Shown: positions 7,723-15,206 of the stretch, in pieces
Numbering within the stretch: position 1 is the first letter of the stretch
Layout: every line of letters begins with the position of its first letter
NCBI GenBank assembly: GCA_001821015.1
Contig: MHRQ01000012.1
Coordinates: 3,459-38,428, forward strand
From: Candidatus Taylorbacteria bacterium RIFCSPHIGHO2_02_FULL_46_13
Lineage (GTDB): Bacteria; Patescibacteriota; Minisyncoccia; Phycocordibacterales; DSPV01
Direction: 5' to 3'
DNA length: 34,970 nt
The notes under the pieces: model-generated
The model's database searches: none
Told to the model about the DNA's origin: nothing
The model's input: only the letters and a program-made list of their open reading frames with translations
Made by a program: the position numbers and the translations under genes

Positions 7723-8502
7723 ATGAAAAAACTTATTATCAGTATCGGGATAGTGCTTATTGCAATTCTTGGGATTGTGACGCTAAAATATAGCCCCGGG
7801 TTTTCGTCCTTTCTTTGGAGTGCAAGTCAGGGTGGAGTTTGGCTCTTGCCCTTAGTGGCCTTCTCGGCGCTTCTAGATAGCGTCCATCCGTGCTCGTTCT
7901 CAATCTTGCTCATCACCATCGCGTTTCTGTTTGGCCTGCAAATGACCAGAAGAAAGATTCTCCAGATTGGCGGGCTCTATATCGCTGGCATATTTGCAGC
8001 TTACTTCACGATCGGCATCGGCTTGTTACAGGTGCTCCATATCTTCAACACGCCGCACTTCATGGGCAAGCTGGGCGCGACGATGCTCATCCTATTTGGG
8101 CTTCTGAATCTTTTCGGTGCGCTTTTCCCAAAATTTCCGATCAAGCTCAAAATTCCGGACGCGGCACACCGCTCTATTGGCACACTCATCAATACAATCT
8201 CTCTGCCAGCAGCTTTTGCGCTTGGTCTGTTGGTCGGACTCTGTCAATTCCCCTGCATGGGTGGCCCGTATCTAATGGTTATTGGGCTTCTCCATGACCA
8301 GATGACATACTTCAAAGGTTTCGGCTACCTTGTCCTGTACAACGTAATTCTTGTTGCACCGCTCGTTGCGACTCTGTGGATTGCTGCCAATCCCGTACTT
8401 ATTGACCGTATCAAGGAGTGGAAACAGACCCAGATGAAAAATGTGCATCTCTACGCTGGCATCGCCATGATCATTATCGGCATCTTAGTGCTGTTCATCT
8501 AA
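7723..8502 (+). CDS. CcdA/DsbD-like thiol-electron transporter
   Basis: The 259-residue polytopic protein has an N-terminal helix followed by about six membrane helices. The two halves carry cysteine motifs in the positions typical of the CcdA/DsbD transmembrane family: LLDSVHPCSFS (C57) and LCQFPCMGGPY (C174, C178). Such proteins pass electrons from cytoplasmic thioredoxin to thiols outside the membrane. The HPC and CxxPC forms differ from the SPC/TPC forms of the second CcdA in this window (21102-21812), so the two are distinct lineages. It is packed between the DUF1573 protein and a Cys-ending helical protein, probably in one operon. Confidence 0.82.
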   Translation: MKKLIISIGIVLIAILGIVTLKYSPGFSSFLWSASQGGVWLLPLVAFSALLDSVHPCSFSILLITIAFLFGLQMTRRKILQIGGLYIAGIFAAYFTIGIGLLQVLHIFNTPHFMGKLGATMLILFGLLNLFGALFPKFPIKLKIPDAAHRSIGTLINTISLPAAFALGLLVGLCQFPCMGGPYLMVIGLLHDQMTYFKGFGYLVLYNVILVAPLVATLWIAANPVLIDRIKEWKQTQMKNVHLYAGIAMIIIGILVLFI

Positions 8503-8503
8503 T

Positions 8504-9010
8504 ATGAAATCAACAAATACAAAAAAGCCGTTCTCACTTGAAGAATTTATCGCAAAAATAGCAGTGGCCAGAAAAGAGGGTGGGGTTGATCTTTCCACTA
8601 CCGAGGACTTGAGTCTTGCGGTTATGAACCTGATCAGTCTTGAGGAACACTTTTTCTTCACGGCTATGAAAACGGGTAAGGACGAATATCATGACACCGC
8701 CACTGAGGTTCGGAGAATGCGTACGCAATTACTTGCCGAGCTTATGCCAGATCATGAGGGGGAGACATGGTGTGCATCAAAACATCTTCTCTCCGCTACC
8801 ATGCGATTAATTGAAGTTGGCAACAAATTGCAGTCGGAGGGAATGAAAGAAAAAGCGGGTGAGGTATTTAAGAAGGCCTACCATGTCTATTCCATTTTTT
8901 GGGCGCTTAAACTCAAATTAATAAGTGTCAAGAGCGTACCGAATGTATCCCCAGACAGTGTACGACTGGAAGATCTTGTGTCCAAGTTAGCAGATTGTTG
9001 TAAGGAATAA
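8504..9010 (+). CDS. Uncharacterised helical protein ending in a Cys pair
   Basis: The 168-residue protein is predicted mostly helical and soluble, with no signal peptide or membrane helix. It contains one internal Cys (TWCASKHLL) and ends with KLADCCKE, a vicinal Cys pair that could bind soft metal or act in thiol exchange. I recognise no family. It begins 1 bp after the CcdA-like stop and precedes the 328-residue Cys-rich protein, so it is part of the same operon. A cytoplasmic partner of the metal/thiol system is an inference from context. Confidence 0.65.
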   Translation: MKSTNTKKPFSLEEFIAKIAVARKEGGVDLSTTEDLSLAVMNLISLEEHFFFTAMKTGKDEYHDTATEVRRMRTQLLAELMPDHEGETWCASKHLLSATMRLIEVGNKLQSEGMKEKAGEVFKKAYHVYSIFWALKLKLISVKSVPNVSPDSVRLEDLVSKLADCCKE

Positions 9011-9030
9011 TATGGCAACAAAATAAACAC

Positions 9031-10017
9031 ATGGAAAACGAAACACACGAAGAACTAAAAGAAATGGAGGGAAACAAACTGGCGGTTCCCATCAGTATCG
9101 TGATTGCCGGAATGATAATTGCTGCGGCGATGGTCTACAATAACGCGAATCGTATGCCGCAAACGCAAACGTTAAAAGATAGCGAAGCGCAAGAAAATGT
9201 CAGAGCGGCAGCAGCTTTGGAAGAGGCAGTGCTACCTTCGGACGGCAGTATCTTACCAGTGACGTGGGGCAATCTTGGCGCAAGACTTACGAGTGTTGGT
9301 GCGATTGACGCCGACAAATTCAAAGCGCTATACGATCAGAGAGGCGCATTCACCAATGAATACAAAAACCTACTCTTCGGGAACAATGACGGAAAACTGA
9401 AAATCACCAAAGAAAATGCCGGGTATCTCTTGAATCTATTTTGGGCGCTTGGCCTTGCAAGCAAAAATCCTATCTTGGAATCAGGAGAGATGACCAATCG
9501 GGCGTACGGCGGGCCGGAGAATTTTGCCTCAACCGGAGGTTGGACAGTCGCGGCCGGCAATCCGATGGATCACTACAGTCGGCACCTGTTTTTCTCGTTG
9601 ACAGAAGAACAACAAATAGTGGTGGACAAAGTATCACGAGGAATTTATCGGCCCTGTTGCGGCAACTCTACGCATTTCCCTGACTGCAATCATGGTATGG
9701 CAATGCTCGGCCTTCTTGAACTTATGGCTTCGCAGGGTGTTGGAGAGGAAGAAATGTATCAGACAGCATTAACCGTCAATTCGTATTGGTTTCCTGACAC
9801 CTATCTCACTATTGCACAATTCATGAAAGATAAAGGAGTTTTGTGGAAGGACGTACACCCGCAGGAAATGCTCGGCATAGACTATTCCAGTGCATCTGGC
9901 TACGCGTGGGTTTCCTCGCAAGTTCATGGGCAAGAGCAGCAGAGTGGAAGCGGGTGTGGGGTTGATACGGGGCAGTCTATTGCGGCACCTAAACAGCAAA
10001 GTGGATGTGGTGTATAA
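9031..10017 (+). CDS. Anchored Cys/His-rich protein with SGCGV tail
   Basis: The 328-residue protein has a short acidic N-terminus, one membrane helix (about 18-35) and a large, presumably external domain. A compact ligand cluster RPCCGNSTHFPDCNHGM supplies C209, C210, H215, C219 and H221, a strong candidate metal site. The C-terminus repeats a short Cys motif: SGSGCGVD, a Gln/Ala linker, then QQSGCGV at the very end. I recognise no characterised family. It lies downstream of the CcdA-like transporter and immediately upstream of a 47-codon Met-rich membrane protein. A role in periplasm-side copper handling is inferred from ligands and context. Confidence 0.7.
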   Translation: MENETHEELKEMEGNKLAVPISIVIAGMIIAAAMVYNNANRMPQTQTLKDSEAQENVRAAAALEEAVLPSDGSILPVTWGNLGARLTSVGAIDADKFKALYDQRGAFTNEYKNLLFGNNDGKLKITKENAGYLLNLFWALGLASKNPILESGEMTNRAYGGPENFASTGGWTVAAGNPMDHYSRHLFFSLTEEQQIVVDKVSRGIYRPCCGNSTHFPDCNHGMAMLGLLELMASQGVGEEEMYQTALTVNSYWFPDTYLTIAQFMKDKGVLWKDVHPQEMLGIDYSSASGYAWVSSQVHGQEQQSGSGCGVDTGQSIAAPKQQSGCGV

Positions 10018-10020
10018 TGT

Positions 10021-10164
10021 ATGTCTATGATGGGATATGGATATGACAGTTGGGGCATGATGGGAGGGGTTGGAACATTTGGGGTTATCACTTGGTTGGC
10101 GGTAGTGGTGGACCTCGTTCTCCTCGGCATTTGGCTCTGGAAACAAATCAATAAAGGGCATTAA
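10021..10164 (+). CDS. 47-residue Met/Gly-rich single-helix membrane peptide
   Basis: The ATG is 3 bp after the previous stop. The N-terminus is Met-, Gly- and Tyr-rich (MSMMGYGYDSWGMMGGVG), followed by one hydrophobic helix (about 20-40) and a short basic end (KQINKGH). Clustered Met residues outside a helix are typical Cu(I) ligands, so a copper-related accessory role fits the island. The stop codon lies inside palindromic repeat copy C. No family assigned; the coding call rests on position, composition and compact spacing. Confidence 0.6.
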   Translation: MSMMGYGYDSWGMMGGVGTFGVITWLAVVVDLVLLGIWLWKQINKGH

Positions 10165-10239
10165 ACCCTTTGTTGCCATCGCTCGCTCGGGAGAGAAAAA
10201 GAAGATACTTTTTCTCTCCGCTTACTCGCTTGGCAATAA
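10159..10239 (-). repeat. Dispersed palindromic repeat, copy C
   Basis: About 81 bp, reverse orientation relative to copies A and B, nearly identical in sequence. It begins at the stop of the 47-residue ORF and closes the copper island, which is thus bracketed by inverted copies of one element. Confidence 0.85.
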
Positions 10240-10253
10240 ATAAGGAGGTTCCG

Positions 10254-10292
10254 CTTAATCCACCTAGTTCTTTATAACTGTGGATTGAGTTT
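10254..10292 (+). terminator. Hairpin terminator downstream of the copper island
   Basis: CTTAATCCAC (10254-10263) pairs with GTGGATTGAG (10280-10289) through 10 bp with one G-T, followed by a short TTT. The T-tract is weak. Confidence 0.45.
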
Positions 10293-10343
10293 CAACCTAC
10301 CTCTTGCTAAGATGTATAATATCTAGACGACGGCACTTTTGCT

Positions 10344-10853
10344 ATGAGCCCTGAATTAAGTCATTCCTTGGAAAAAAAATGGTTTAGTAGCCTTCCGGCT
10401 TCACGAATGGCGTATCCAGATACGCTGGCTAATCGCTTGAAGTATGCTTTTTGGCGTTTCTACACCCCCTGTCATCCTTATGTCCGAGATGCAGTGATTA
10501 GCTTAGGTATTGTCCGCCATGTAGGCAGACAGAACTTTATTCTTGGTACGGTAGCCCCGCATTTAACGCTCAAAGAATTCACTTCGTTTTTAATTTCACA
10601 AGGGTACGGAAACCATTTCGTTGCGTGGGAAGATGAAGGCGAGATTGTCAGTTTGCGCTACGTAAAGGATTTTACACATCAATACCATCTGCGTGTTTTT
10701 AAAGATAGGGAAGTACGTGCTCATTATGAATATACTCCGGAATGTTACCCAATTTTACATTTGAAGGAAAAACATTTTGAACCCAGAAGTGAAGAATTTC
10801 TTATGCTCCTCGGTGATACGATTGTCCCTCACCAGGGCATAAAAAACCAATAA
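10344..10853 (+). CDS. Conserved hypothetical protein
   Basis: The 169-residue soluble protein has no signal or membrane segment. It contains an amphipathic N-terminal half (PDTLANRLKYAFWRFYTPCHPYVRDAV), a recognisable middle (LTLKEFTSFLISQGYGNHFVAWEDEGEI), and a beta-rich part (HQYHLRVFKDREVRAHYEYTPE) ending with HFEPRSEEFLMLLGD. I recall similar proteins in CPR genomes but know of no function. A TATAAT at 10315-10320 is a plausible -10. It precedes the GIY-YIG gene by 8 bp and may be cotranscribed with it. Confidence 0.7.
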   Translation: MSPELSHSLEKKWFSSLPASRMAYPDTLANRLKYAFWRFYTPCHPYVRDAVISLGIVRHVGRQNFILGTVAPHLTLKEFTSFLISQGYGNHFVAWEDEGEIVSLRYVKDFTHQYHLRVFKDREVRAHYEYTPECYPILHLKEKHFEPRSEEFLMLLGDTIVPHQGIKNQ

Positions 10854-10861
10854 GTTTTTCC

Positions 10862-11125
10862 GTGGCGCATGTTGTGTATATCCTCCAGTGTGCAGATAAG
10901 ACGCTGTACGTTGGGTGTACCAGTAATTTAGAACGTAGGATTTTTCAGCACAACCATGCAAAGGCTGGCGCGCACTACACAAAAATCCGCCGGCCTGTGG
11001 TACTTAAACACTCGGAGACTTTTCGCACGTTCAAAAAAGCACGTGCGCGGGAAGCCGAGATAAAACGATGGAGCAGAAAGAAGAAATTAAAACTAATTGA
11101 TCAGCATGCTTACCGTAAGAGCTAG
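10862..11125 (+). CDS. GIY-YIG nuclease domain protein (UPF0213/YhbQ-like)
   Basis: The 87-residue protein is a single GIY-YIG domain: HVVYILQCADKTLYVGCTSNLERRIFQHN gives the two signature triads (VYI and YVG) and the conserved Arg, followed by AGAHYTKIRRPVVL, a Glu-bearing helix (AREAEIKRWSR) and a basic tail. Stand-alone members like this are common in bacteria. Nuclease activity is plausible because the catalytic Tyr, Arg and Glu are present, but the cellular role is unknown. The start is a GTG at 10862; the nearby ATG at 10869 is out of frame. Confidence 0.85.
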   Translation: MAHVVYILQCADKTLYVGCTSNLERRIFQHNHAKAGAHYTKIRRPVVLKHSETFRTFKKARAREAEIKRWSRKKKLKLIDQHAYRKS

Positions 11126-11193
11126 TGCAAGCTATACTGAATCAAAATCAACCCAGGCCCGTTATCCTGTACTAAAGACCGTCGGATAGTGTG

Positions 11194-11202
11194 TGCTACA
11201 AT
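11194..11202 (+). promoter_or_regulatory. Extended -10 promoter of gmk
   Basis: TG-C-TACAAT at 11194-11202 lies 12 nt before the gmk ATG, giving a leader of only a few nucleotides. It has the same TGCTAnnAT form as other promoters in this window. Confidence 0.55.
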
Positions 11203-11214
11203 CCTTGATATTCT

Positions 11215-11784
11215 ATGAAAGGAAGATTTGTTGTTGTCACGGGACCCTCGGCTTCAGGTAAGTCTAGTTTGGTTGATGCGTTGCTCGCATGCACCCCGAA
11301 TGCTTCTCGCCTGATAACTATTACGACGCGTTCTCCTCGACCGGGTGAGCGCGATGGTGATCATTACCATTTTGTTGCGAGGGAAGAGTTTACGGCACGA
11401 TTGTCAAAGGATGAATTCTTTGAGCACGCCGAAGTCTACGGCAATCTCTATGGCTCATCCAAGAATGTTCTTGCCCAACTACTTGAGCGTTTCGCCTATG
11501 TGTTCGCGGTTTTAGACGTGCAGGGCGCAAAGACTCTTAAAGATAAAATGCCGCATACCTTTATTATTTTTCTGCACCCGGGCTCTATAGAAAATATCAC
11601 CCACCGTCTTATGAAAGAGCGTGTCGGGGCCCCTGCCGAAGAAATTCAAAAACGTATTGTCACGGCGACCAAAGAGCTGGCGCTTGCCGATTCTTTTGAT
11701 GTGGTTGTGGAAAATAAAGAGGGGGATTTCGTCAATACGCTCACGAACGTTAAAGCACTCATTGGTGCTCAATTGACGTTATAG
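11215..11784 (+). CDS. gmk: Guanylate kinase
   Basis: The 189-residue protein is a full-length guanylate kinase, converting GMP and ATP to GDP and ADP. The P-loop GPSASGKSS begins near residue 10. The GMP-binding segment TTRSPRPGERDGDHYHF is followed by FFEHAEVYGNLYGSS and LDVQGAK, all diagnostic. The LID region (RLMKERVGAPAEEIQKRI) lacks one of the usual tandem Arg arrangements (normally R-x-x-x-R-x-x-[DE]) but is recognisable. The promoter is an extended -10 just upstream. Next downstream is a duplicated typA start and then typA. Confidence 0.95.
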   Translation: MKGRFVVVTGPSASGKSSLVDALLACTPNASRLITITTRSPRPGERDGDHYHFVAREEFTARLSKDEFFEHAEVYGNLYGSSKNVLAQLLERFAYVFAVLDVQGAKTLKDKMPHTFIIFLHPGSIENITHRLMKERVGAPAEEIQKRIVTATKELALADSFDVVVENKEGDFVNTLTNVKALIGAQLTL

Positions 11785-11838
11785 CTCCAATATAGTATGA
11801 TGTACTTACATTTGGCCCCGGAGGCCTGTTTTTATTTT

Positions 11839-11970
11839 ATGCAAATACGTAATATAGCTATCATCGCTCATGTTGACCACCCCAAAGCAATCTGCCCACG
11901 GCGTTTGCTACGGGGCGCGAAGTGGTACTACACCTTTTGCTTTTTAATACAATGGAAATACGTAATATAG
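11839..11970 (+). pseudogene. Duplicated 5' end of typA forming a 43-codon upstream ORF
   Basis: Bases 11839-11880 repeat typA 11952-11993 over 42 nt with one mismatch (third codon position region of codon 1-2: CAA for GAA). The copy encodes the BipA N-terminus up to HVDH, then diverges (PKAICPRR instead of GKTTL), losing the P-loop Lys/Thr. The frame continues to a TAG at 11968-11970, overlapping the real typA start out of frame. It is either a relic of a small duplication or a translated upstream ORF that could affect typA initiation. The 71 bp between copies have no recognisable origin. Confidence 0.7.
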
Positions 11971-13736
11971 CTATCATCGCTCATGTTGACCACGGTAAGA
12001 CAACGCTTACTGATGCACTGTTGCGTCAGACGGGCGTTGGTGAAGAGGGAATCTCTATGGATTCAAACGCACTTGAACTTGAGCGCGGTATTACCATTTA
12101 TTCCAAAAATGCCGCAATTTTTTATAAAGATACGAAAATAAATATTGTGGATACGCCAGGCCACGCTGATTTTGGCTCTGAAGTGGAGCGTGTGCTTCGT
12201 TCCATTGACTCGGTGCTTTTGGTGGTTGACGCACAGGAGGGGCCAATGCCGCAGACGCGTTTTGTATTGAAAAAATCTCTTGAGCTTGGTATTAAACCTA
12301 TCGTCATTATAAACAAAATAGATAAAACGGCAGCAGATCCGGCGCGCTCGGAGGAGCAGGTACTTGAATTGTTTATGGAACTTGGTGCCAGCGACGAGCA
12401 GGCGAATTTTCCCGTCGTGTATGCCATTGGCCGTTCCGGCATCGCAAAACGAAAACTGACCGATGAATCCAGCGACTTGACTCCGCTTCTTGATACCATC
12501 CTGGAACATGTGCCGCCCGCTTCTTCCGTTATCGATACGGCACTTCGCTTGCAACCCTTCAATCTTGGCTACGATAATTTTCTTGGCAGGCTCGCGGTGG
12601 CACGCGTATATGAGGGAGTTGTTAAGGCAAATCAGAACGTGTTTGTGAAAAAACCAAGCGGCGAGACGCGCGTGGGGCGAATTACTAAGCTCTTTACGTT
12701 CAGAGGCCTGCATAAAATTGATGCAGAAAGCGCGAACGCGGGAGATATTGTCATGATCGCAGGACTTCCAGACATTGATATCGGGGAGACGGTCACGACA
12801 GACGAACAGGGATCATCGCTTCCGGCTATTGCTATTGACGAGCCTACCATCGCTCTGAATTTTCTGGTTAACAATTCTCCGTTTGCGGGCCGAGAAGGGA
12901 AGTACGTCACTTCGCGGCAGTTGCGTGACCGTCTTACGCGTGAGCTTGAGGTAAATGTGGGATTGCGCGTTGATTTTTCTTCCACTGAAAGTTCGCGTGT
13001 TTTTGGCCGCGGCGAGCTTCACATTGCAATTTTACTTGAAAATATGAGACGGGAAGGGTATGAGCTTCAGGTATCACAACCGCAAGTCATTGTTCGCGAG
13101 GAAAATGGGGTTAAAACCGAACCGTTTGAAGAAGTTATAGTTGATACTCCCGTAGAATATCAAGGGGCTATCATTGAGCGGTTGGGCACACGAGGATTTG
13201 TGATGCATAACATGCATGTCCATGATGTGACTGTGCGCCTCACCTTTGAAGGTCCTACGCGTGGACTTTTAGGTTACCGCAACCAATTTGTTATTGATAC
13301 GAAAGGCGAGGGGATTCTTGCGTCGCGCGTTGTGGGTTTTAGACCGCATGCTGGAGAAATCAAGAAGCGCCCGACCGGTTCAATGGTTTCCATGACGACG
13401 GGAAAAGCGCTCGGATTTGCCTTATGGAATTTACAGGATCGCGGCGTTCTCTACATCGGGCCAAGTACCAAAGTATATGAGGGCCAAGTAATCGGTAATA
13501 CTTCAAAGGGTGAAGAGATGCTGGTAAACCCGACAAAGGGGAAACAGCTTAGCAACATGCGCGCATCGGGTTCGGATGAAGCGATAGATCTGGTGCCACC
13601 GTTTACGCTTACCATTGAACGTGGACTTGAAATCATGGCAGGCGACGAATATCTTGAAATTACTCCCGAGAGCGTGCGTCTGCGCAAACAAGGGCTCACG
13701 GAAATTGAGCGTGCCCGCGCTCGAAGGCAAGGGTAA
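11952..13736 (+). CDS. typA: Ribosome-binding GTPase BipA/TypA
   Basis: The ATG at 11952 gives a 594-residue protein, normal for BipA. The GTPase domain shows AHVDHGKTTL (G1, residues 10-19), the GITI switch, DTPGHADFGSEV (G3) and NKIDK (G4). Domain II, the EF-G-like domains III and V (RGELHIAILLENMRREG; VIERLGTRGFVM) and the BipA-specific C-terminal domain (GMVM-like PTKGKQLSNMRASGSDEA) follow. BipA binds the ribosome and supports 50S assembly and growth under stress or cold. The GTG at 11922 is rejected because the conserved N-terminus begins exactly at MEIRNIAIIAHVDHG. The first 14 codons are duplicated upstream. Confidence 0.96.
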   Translation: MEIRNIAIIAHVDHGKTTLTDALLRQTGVGEEGISMDSNALELERGITIYSKNAAIFYKDTKINIVDTPGHADFGSEVERVLRSIDSVLLVVDAQEGPMPQTRFVLKKSLELGIKPIVIINKIDKTAADPARSEEQVLELFMELGASDEQANFPVVYAIGRSGIAKRKLTDESSDLTPLLDTILEHVPPASSVIDTALRLQPFNLGYDNFLGRLAVARVYEGVVKANQNVFVKKPSGETRVGRITKLFTFRGLHKIDAESANAGDIVMIAGLPDIDIGETVTTDEQGSSLPAIAIDEPTIALNFLVNNSPFAGREGKYVTSRQLRDRLTRELEVNVGLRVDFSSTESSRVFGRGELHIAILLENMRREGYELQVSQPQVIVREENGVKTEPFEEVIVDTPVEYQGAIIERLGTRGFVMHNMHVHDVTVRLTFEGPTRGLLGYRNQFVIDTKGEGILASRVVGFRPHAGEIKKRPTGSMVSMTTGKALGFALWNLQDRGVLYIGPSTKVYEGQVIGNTSKGEEMLVNPTKGKQLSNMRASGSDEAIDLVPPFTLTIERGLEIMAGDEYLEITPESVRLRKQGLTEIERARARRQG

Positions 13737-13764
13737 GTGTATTTCCAGCACCGCATATTTTTTC

Positions 13765-13792
13765 TTGCACGTTTTTTTCAATAGTGTAGACT
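13765..13792 (+). promoter_or_regulatory. Promoter of the SAM-riboswitch transcript
   Basis: TTGCAC (13765-13770) and TAGACT (13787-13792) are separated by 16 bp. The predicted start (about 13799) lies just upstream of the riboswitch aptamer. Confidence 0.6.
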
Positions 13793-13806
13793 GTAACAAG
13801 CAAAAT

Positions 13807-13911
13807 AAGTTATCAAGAGTGCAGGGAGGGAACTAGCCCAATGAACTGCCAGCAACCCTACGATAGTGTAGAAGGTGCTACCTCTAGCCCACCGTGGGGA
13901 GATACGAACTC
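13807..13911 (+). ncRNA. SAM-I (S-box) riboswitch aptamer
   Basis: The leader contains the S-box hallmarks in order: TTATCAAGAG, GGAGGGA, CTAGCCC-ATGAA, GCAACC, then GGTGCTA, a further stem, and GGGGAGATA closing P1. It lies upstream of a Cys/Met-metabolism enzyme and is followed by an intrinsic terminator, matching the usual S-box arrangement in which SAM binding promotes termination. Aptamer limits are approximate. SAM-IV-like variation cannot be excluded by eye. Confidence 0.88.
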
Positions 13912-13916
13912 TATTT

Positions 13917-13952
13917 CAAAACTCTTTCCATGATGGAAAGAGTTTTGTTTTT
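13917..13952 (+). terminator. Riboswitch-controlled intrinsic terminator
   Basis: CAAAACTCTTTCCA (13917-13930) and TGGAAAGAGTTTTG (13934-13947) form a perfect 14-bp hairpin followed by TTTTT. AACTCT is present both in the P1 region (GAACTCT) and in the terminator's ascending arm, as expected for alternative pairings. Confidence 0.85.
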
Positions 13953-13972
13953 ATAGGATTAATCAACATACC

Positions 13973-15151
13973 ATGAGTAATCACGATAAAGATTTTTCGT
14001 TTGAGACGCTTTCGGTGCATGCGGGCGAAAAGCCCGACCCCATTACGGGAGCGGTAGCGCCCGCGCTTATTCGCACAAAGACCTTTAAACAGCCACAATT
14101 CGGCAAGGAAGGAGTGTGGCAGTATTCACGGGGTAAGAATCCAACGCGCTCAATCCTGGAAGAGAAACTCGCCGCGCTTGAGGGAGGGGGAGACGCTACC
14201 GTCTTTAGCTCGGGGGTCGCGGCGGAAGCGATGTTTTTCCTGACACTTAATCCCGGCGACCATGTGCTTTTTTGTCACGAAGTGTACGGAGGGACGTTCA
14301 GACTGATGGAGCAGTTGTTCAAACGATGGGGCATCGCGTTTGATTTCATAGAATTCAAAAGTTTTGAACACGTTAGCAAATATATTCGGCCTACCACCAA
14401 GTACTTCTTTGTAGAGACTCCCACCAATCCCTCTCTGCACATTGTTGATTTAGCCTTAGTGAAGAAAATATCAGAGAAAACACGCATATCTTTTGTGGTG
14501 GATGGCACGTTTGCGCCGCCTTGTTCTACGCAGGCATTTACGTATGGGGCCGAGACCGTCATTCACAGTTTGAGTAAATATATCGCGGGGCATAATGATG
14601 TCATTGCGGGGGCGGTGATCACTAAAAACAAAGAACTCCATGAAAAACTGAAGTTTATGCAAAAAACCGTCGGGGCTATTTTGTCTCCCGATGAATGTTA
14701 TCGGGTCATACAAGAAGCAAAGACGCTTACTCTGCGCTGGAAACGCGTGAGCAAAAGTGCGCAGAAGATCGCGCTGTTTTTGTCGCGCCATGCAAAAATA
14801 AAAAGAGTACTCTATCCGGGCCTATCGTCTCATCCCGAGCATCGCGTGGCAAAGCGACAAATGAAGAACGGGTTTGGCGCGGTTATCTCATTTGAGACGA
14901 AAACGAGTAGTCTGGCGAAATTGAAATCATGTGTTGAAAAGGTCACCGAAAACGGGTTGATTGTGTATGGCGAGAGCTTGGCCAGTCCCGAAACAATTCT
15001 TGCGTATCCGCCGCTTATGAGTCACAAAAGTCTGTCTAAAAAAGACCGCCTTTCGCTTGGCATATCCGACAGTTTCTTTAGATTTTCCGTTGGGTTTGAA
15101 GACCCAGACGATCTCATTCGTGAATTAGAAAGGGGGTTGAGACGCTTGTAA
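13973..15151 (+). CDS. PLP-dependent Cys/Met metabolism enzyme (cystathionine gamma-synthase/lyase family)
   Basis: The 392-residue protein belongs to the Cys/Met metabolism PLP-enzyme family: ETLSVHAGEKPDPITGAVAPAL start, QYSRGKNPTRSILEEKLAALEGG, VFSSGVAAEAMF, YGGTFRL, ETPTNPSLHIVDL, VDGTFAPP and the PLP lysine in HSLSKYIAGHNDVIAG (K202). The family includes cystathionine gamma-synthase, cystathionine gamma-lyase, O-acetylhomoserine sulfhydrylase and methionine gamma-lyase. The exact reaction cannot be fixed by reading. Control by a SAM riboswitch points to methionine or cysteine supply rather than catabolism. No other methionine-pathway gene is nearby. It is monocistronic and followed by the helicase promoter. 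Confidence 0.9.
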   Translation: MSNHDKDFSFETLSVHAGEKPDPITGAVAPALIRTKTFKQPQFGKEGVWQYSRGKNPTRSILEEKLAALEGGGDATVFSSGVAAEAMFFLTLNPGDHVLFCHEVYGGTFRLMEQLFKRWGIAFDFIEFKSFEHVSKYIRPTTKYFFVETPTNPSLHIVDLALVKKISEKTRISFVVDGTFAPPCSTQAFTYGAETVIHSLSKYIAGHNDVIAGAVITKNKELHEKLKFMQKTVGAILSPDECYRVIQEAKTLTLRWKRVSKSAQKIALFLSRHAKIKRVLYPGLSSHPEHRVAKRQMKNGFGAVISFETKTSSLAKLKSCVEKVTENGLIVYGESLASPETILAYPPLMSHKSLSKKDRLSLGISDSFFRFSVGFEDPDDLIRELERGLRRL

Positions 15152-15171
15152 ACGGCACAAAATGCACAAAA

Positions 15172-15200
15172 TTGACAAAGGTACGCTTTTCATATATACT
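15172..15200 (+). promoter_or_regulatory. Strong promoter of the DEAD-box helicase gene
   Basis: Consensus TTGACA (15172-15177) and TATACT (15195-15200) with a 17-bp spacer. The predicted start at about 15207 leaves a leader of about 140 nt. Confidence 0.85.
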
Positions 15201-15206
15201 GCCTCA

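Noticed and set aside
9011..9030. Fragment of the dispersed repeat (ATGGCAACAAA) before the 328-aa gene
   Set aside because: Only about 11 bp match, within chance for this composition.
11922..11951. GTG start 10 codons upstream of typA
   Set aside because: The conserved BipA N-terminus begins exactly at the ATG at 11952; the extra residues (VLHLLLFNT) come from the spacer after the duplicated segment.
12063..12713. Long minus-strand ORF inside typA
   Set aside because: Shadow of the typA coding frame; no recognisable protein features and no promoter.
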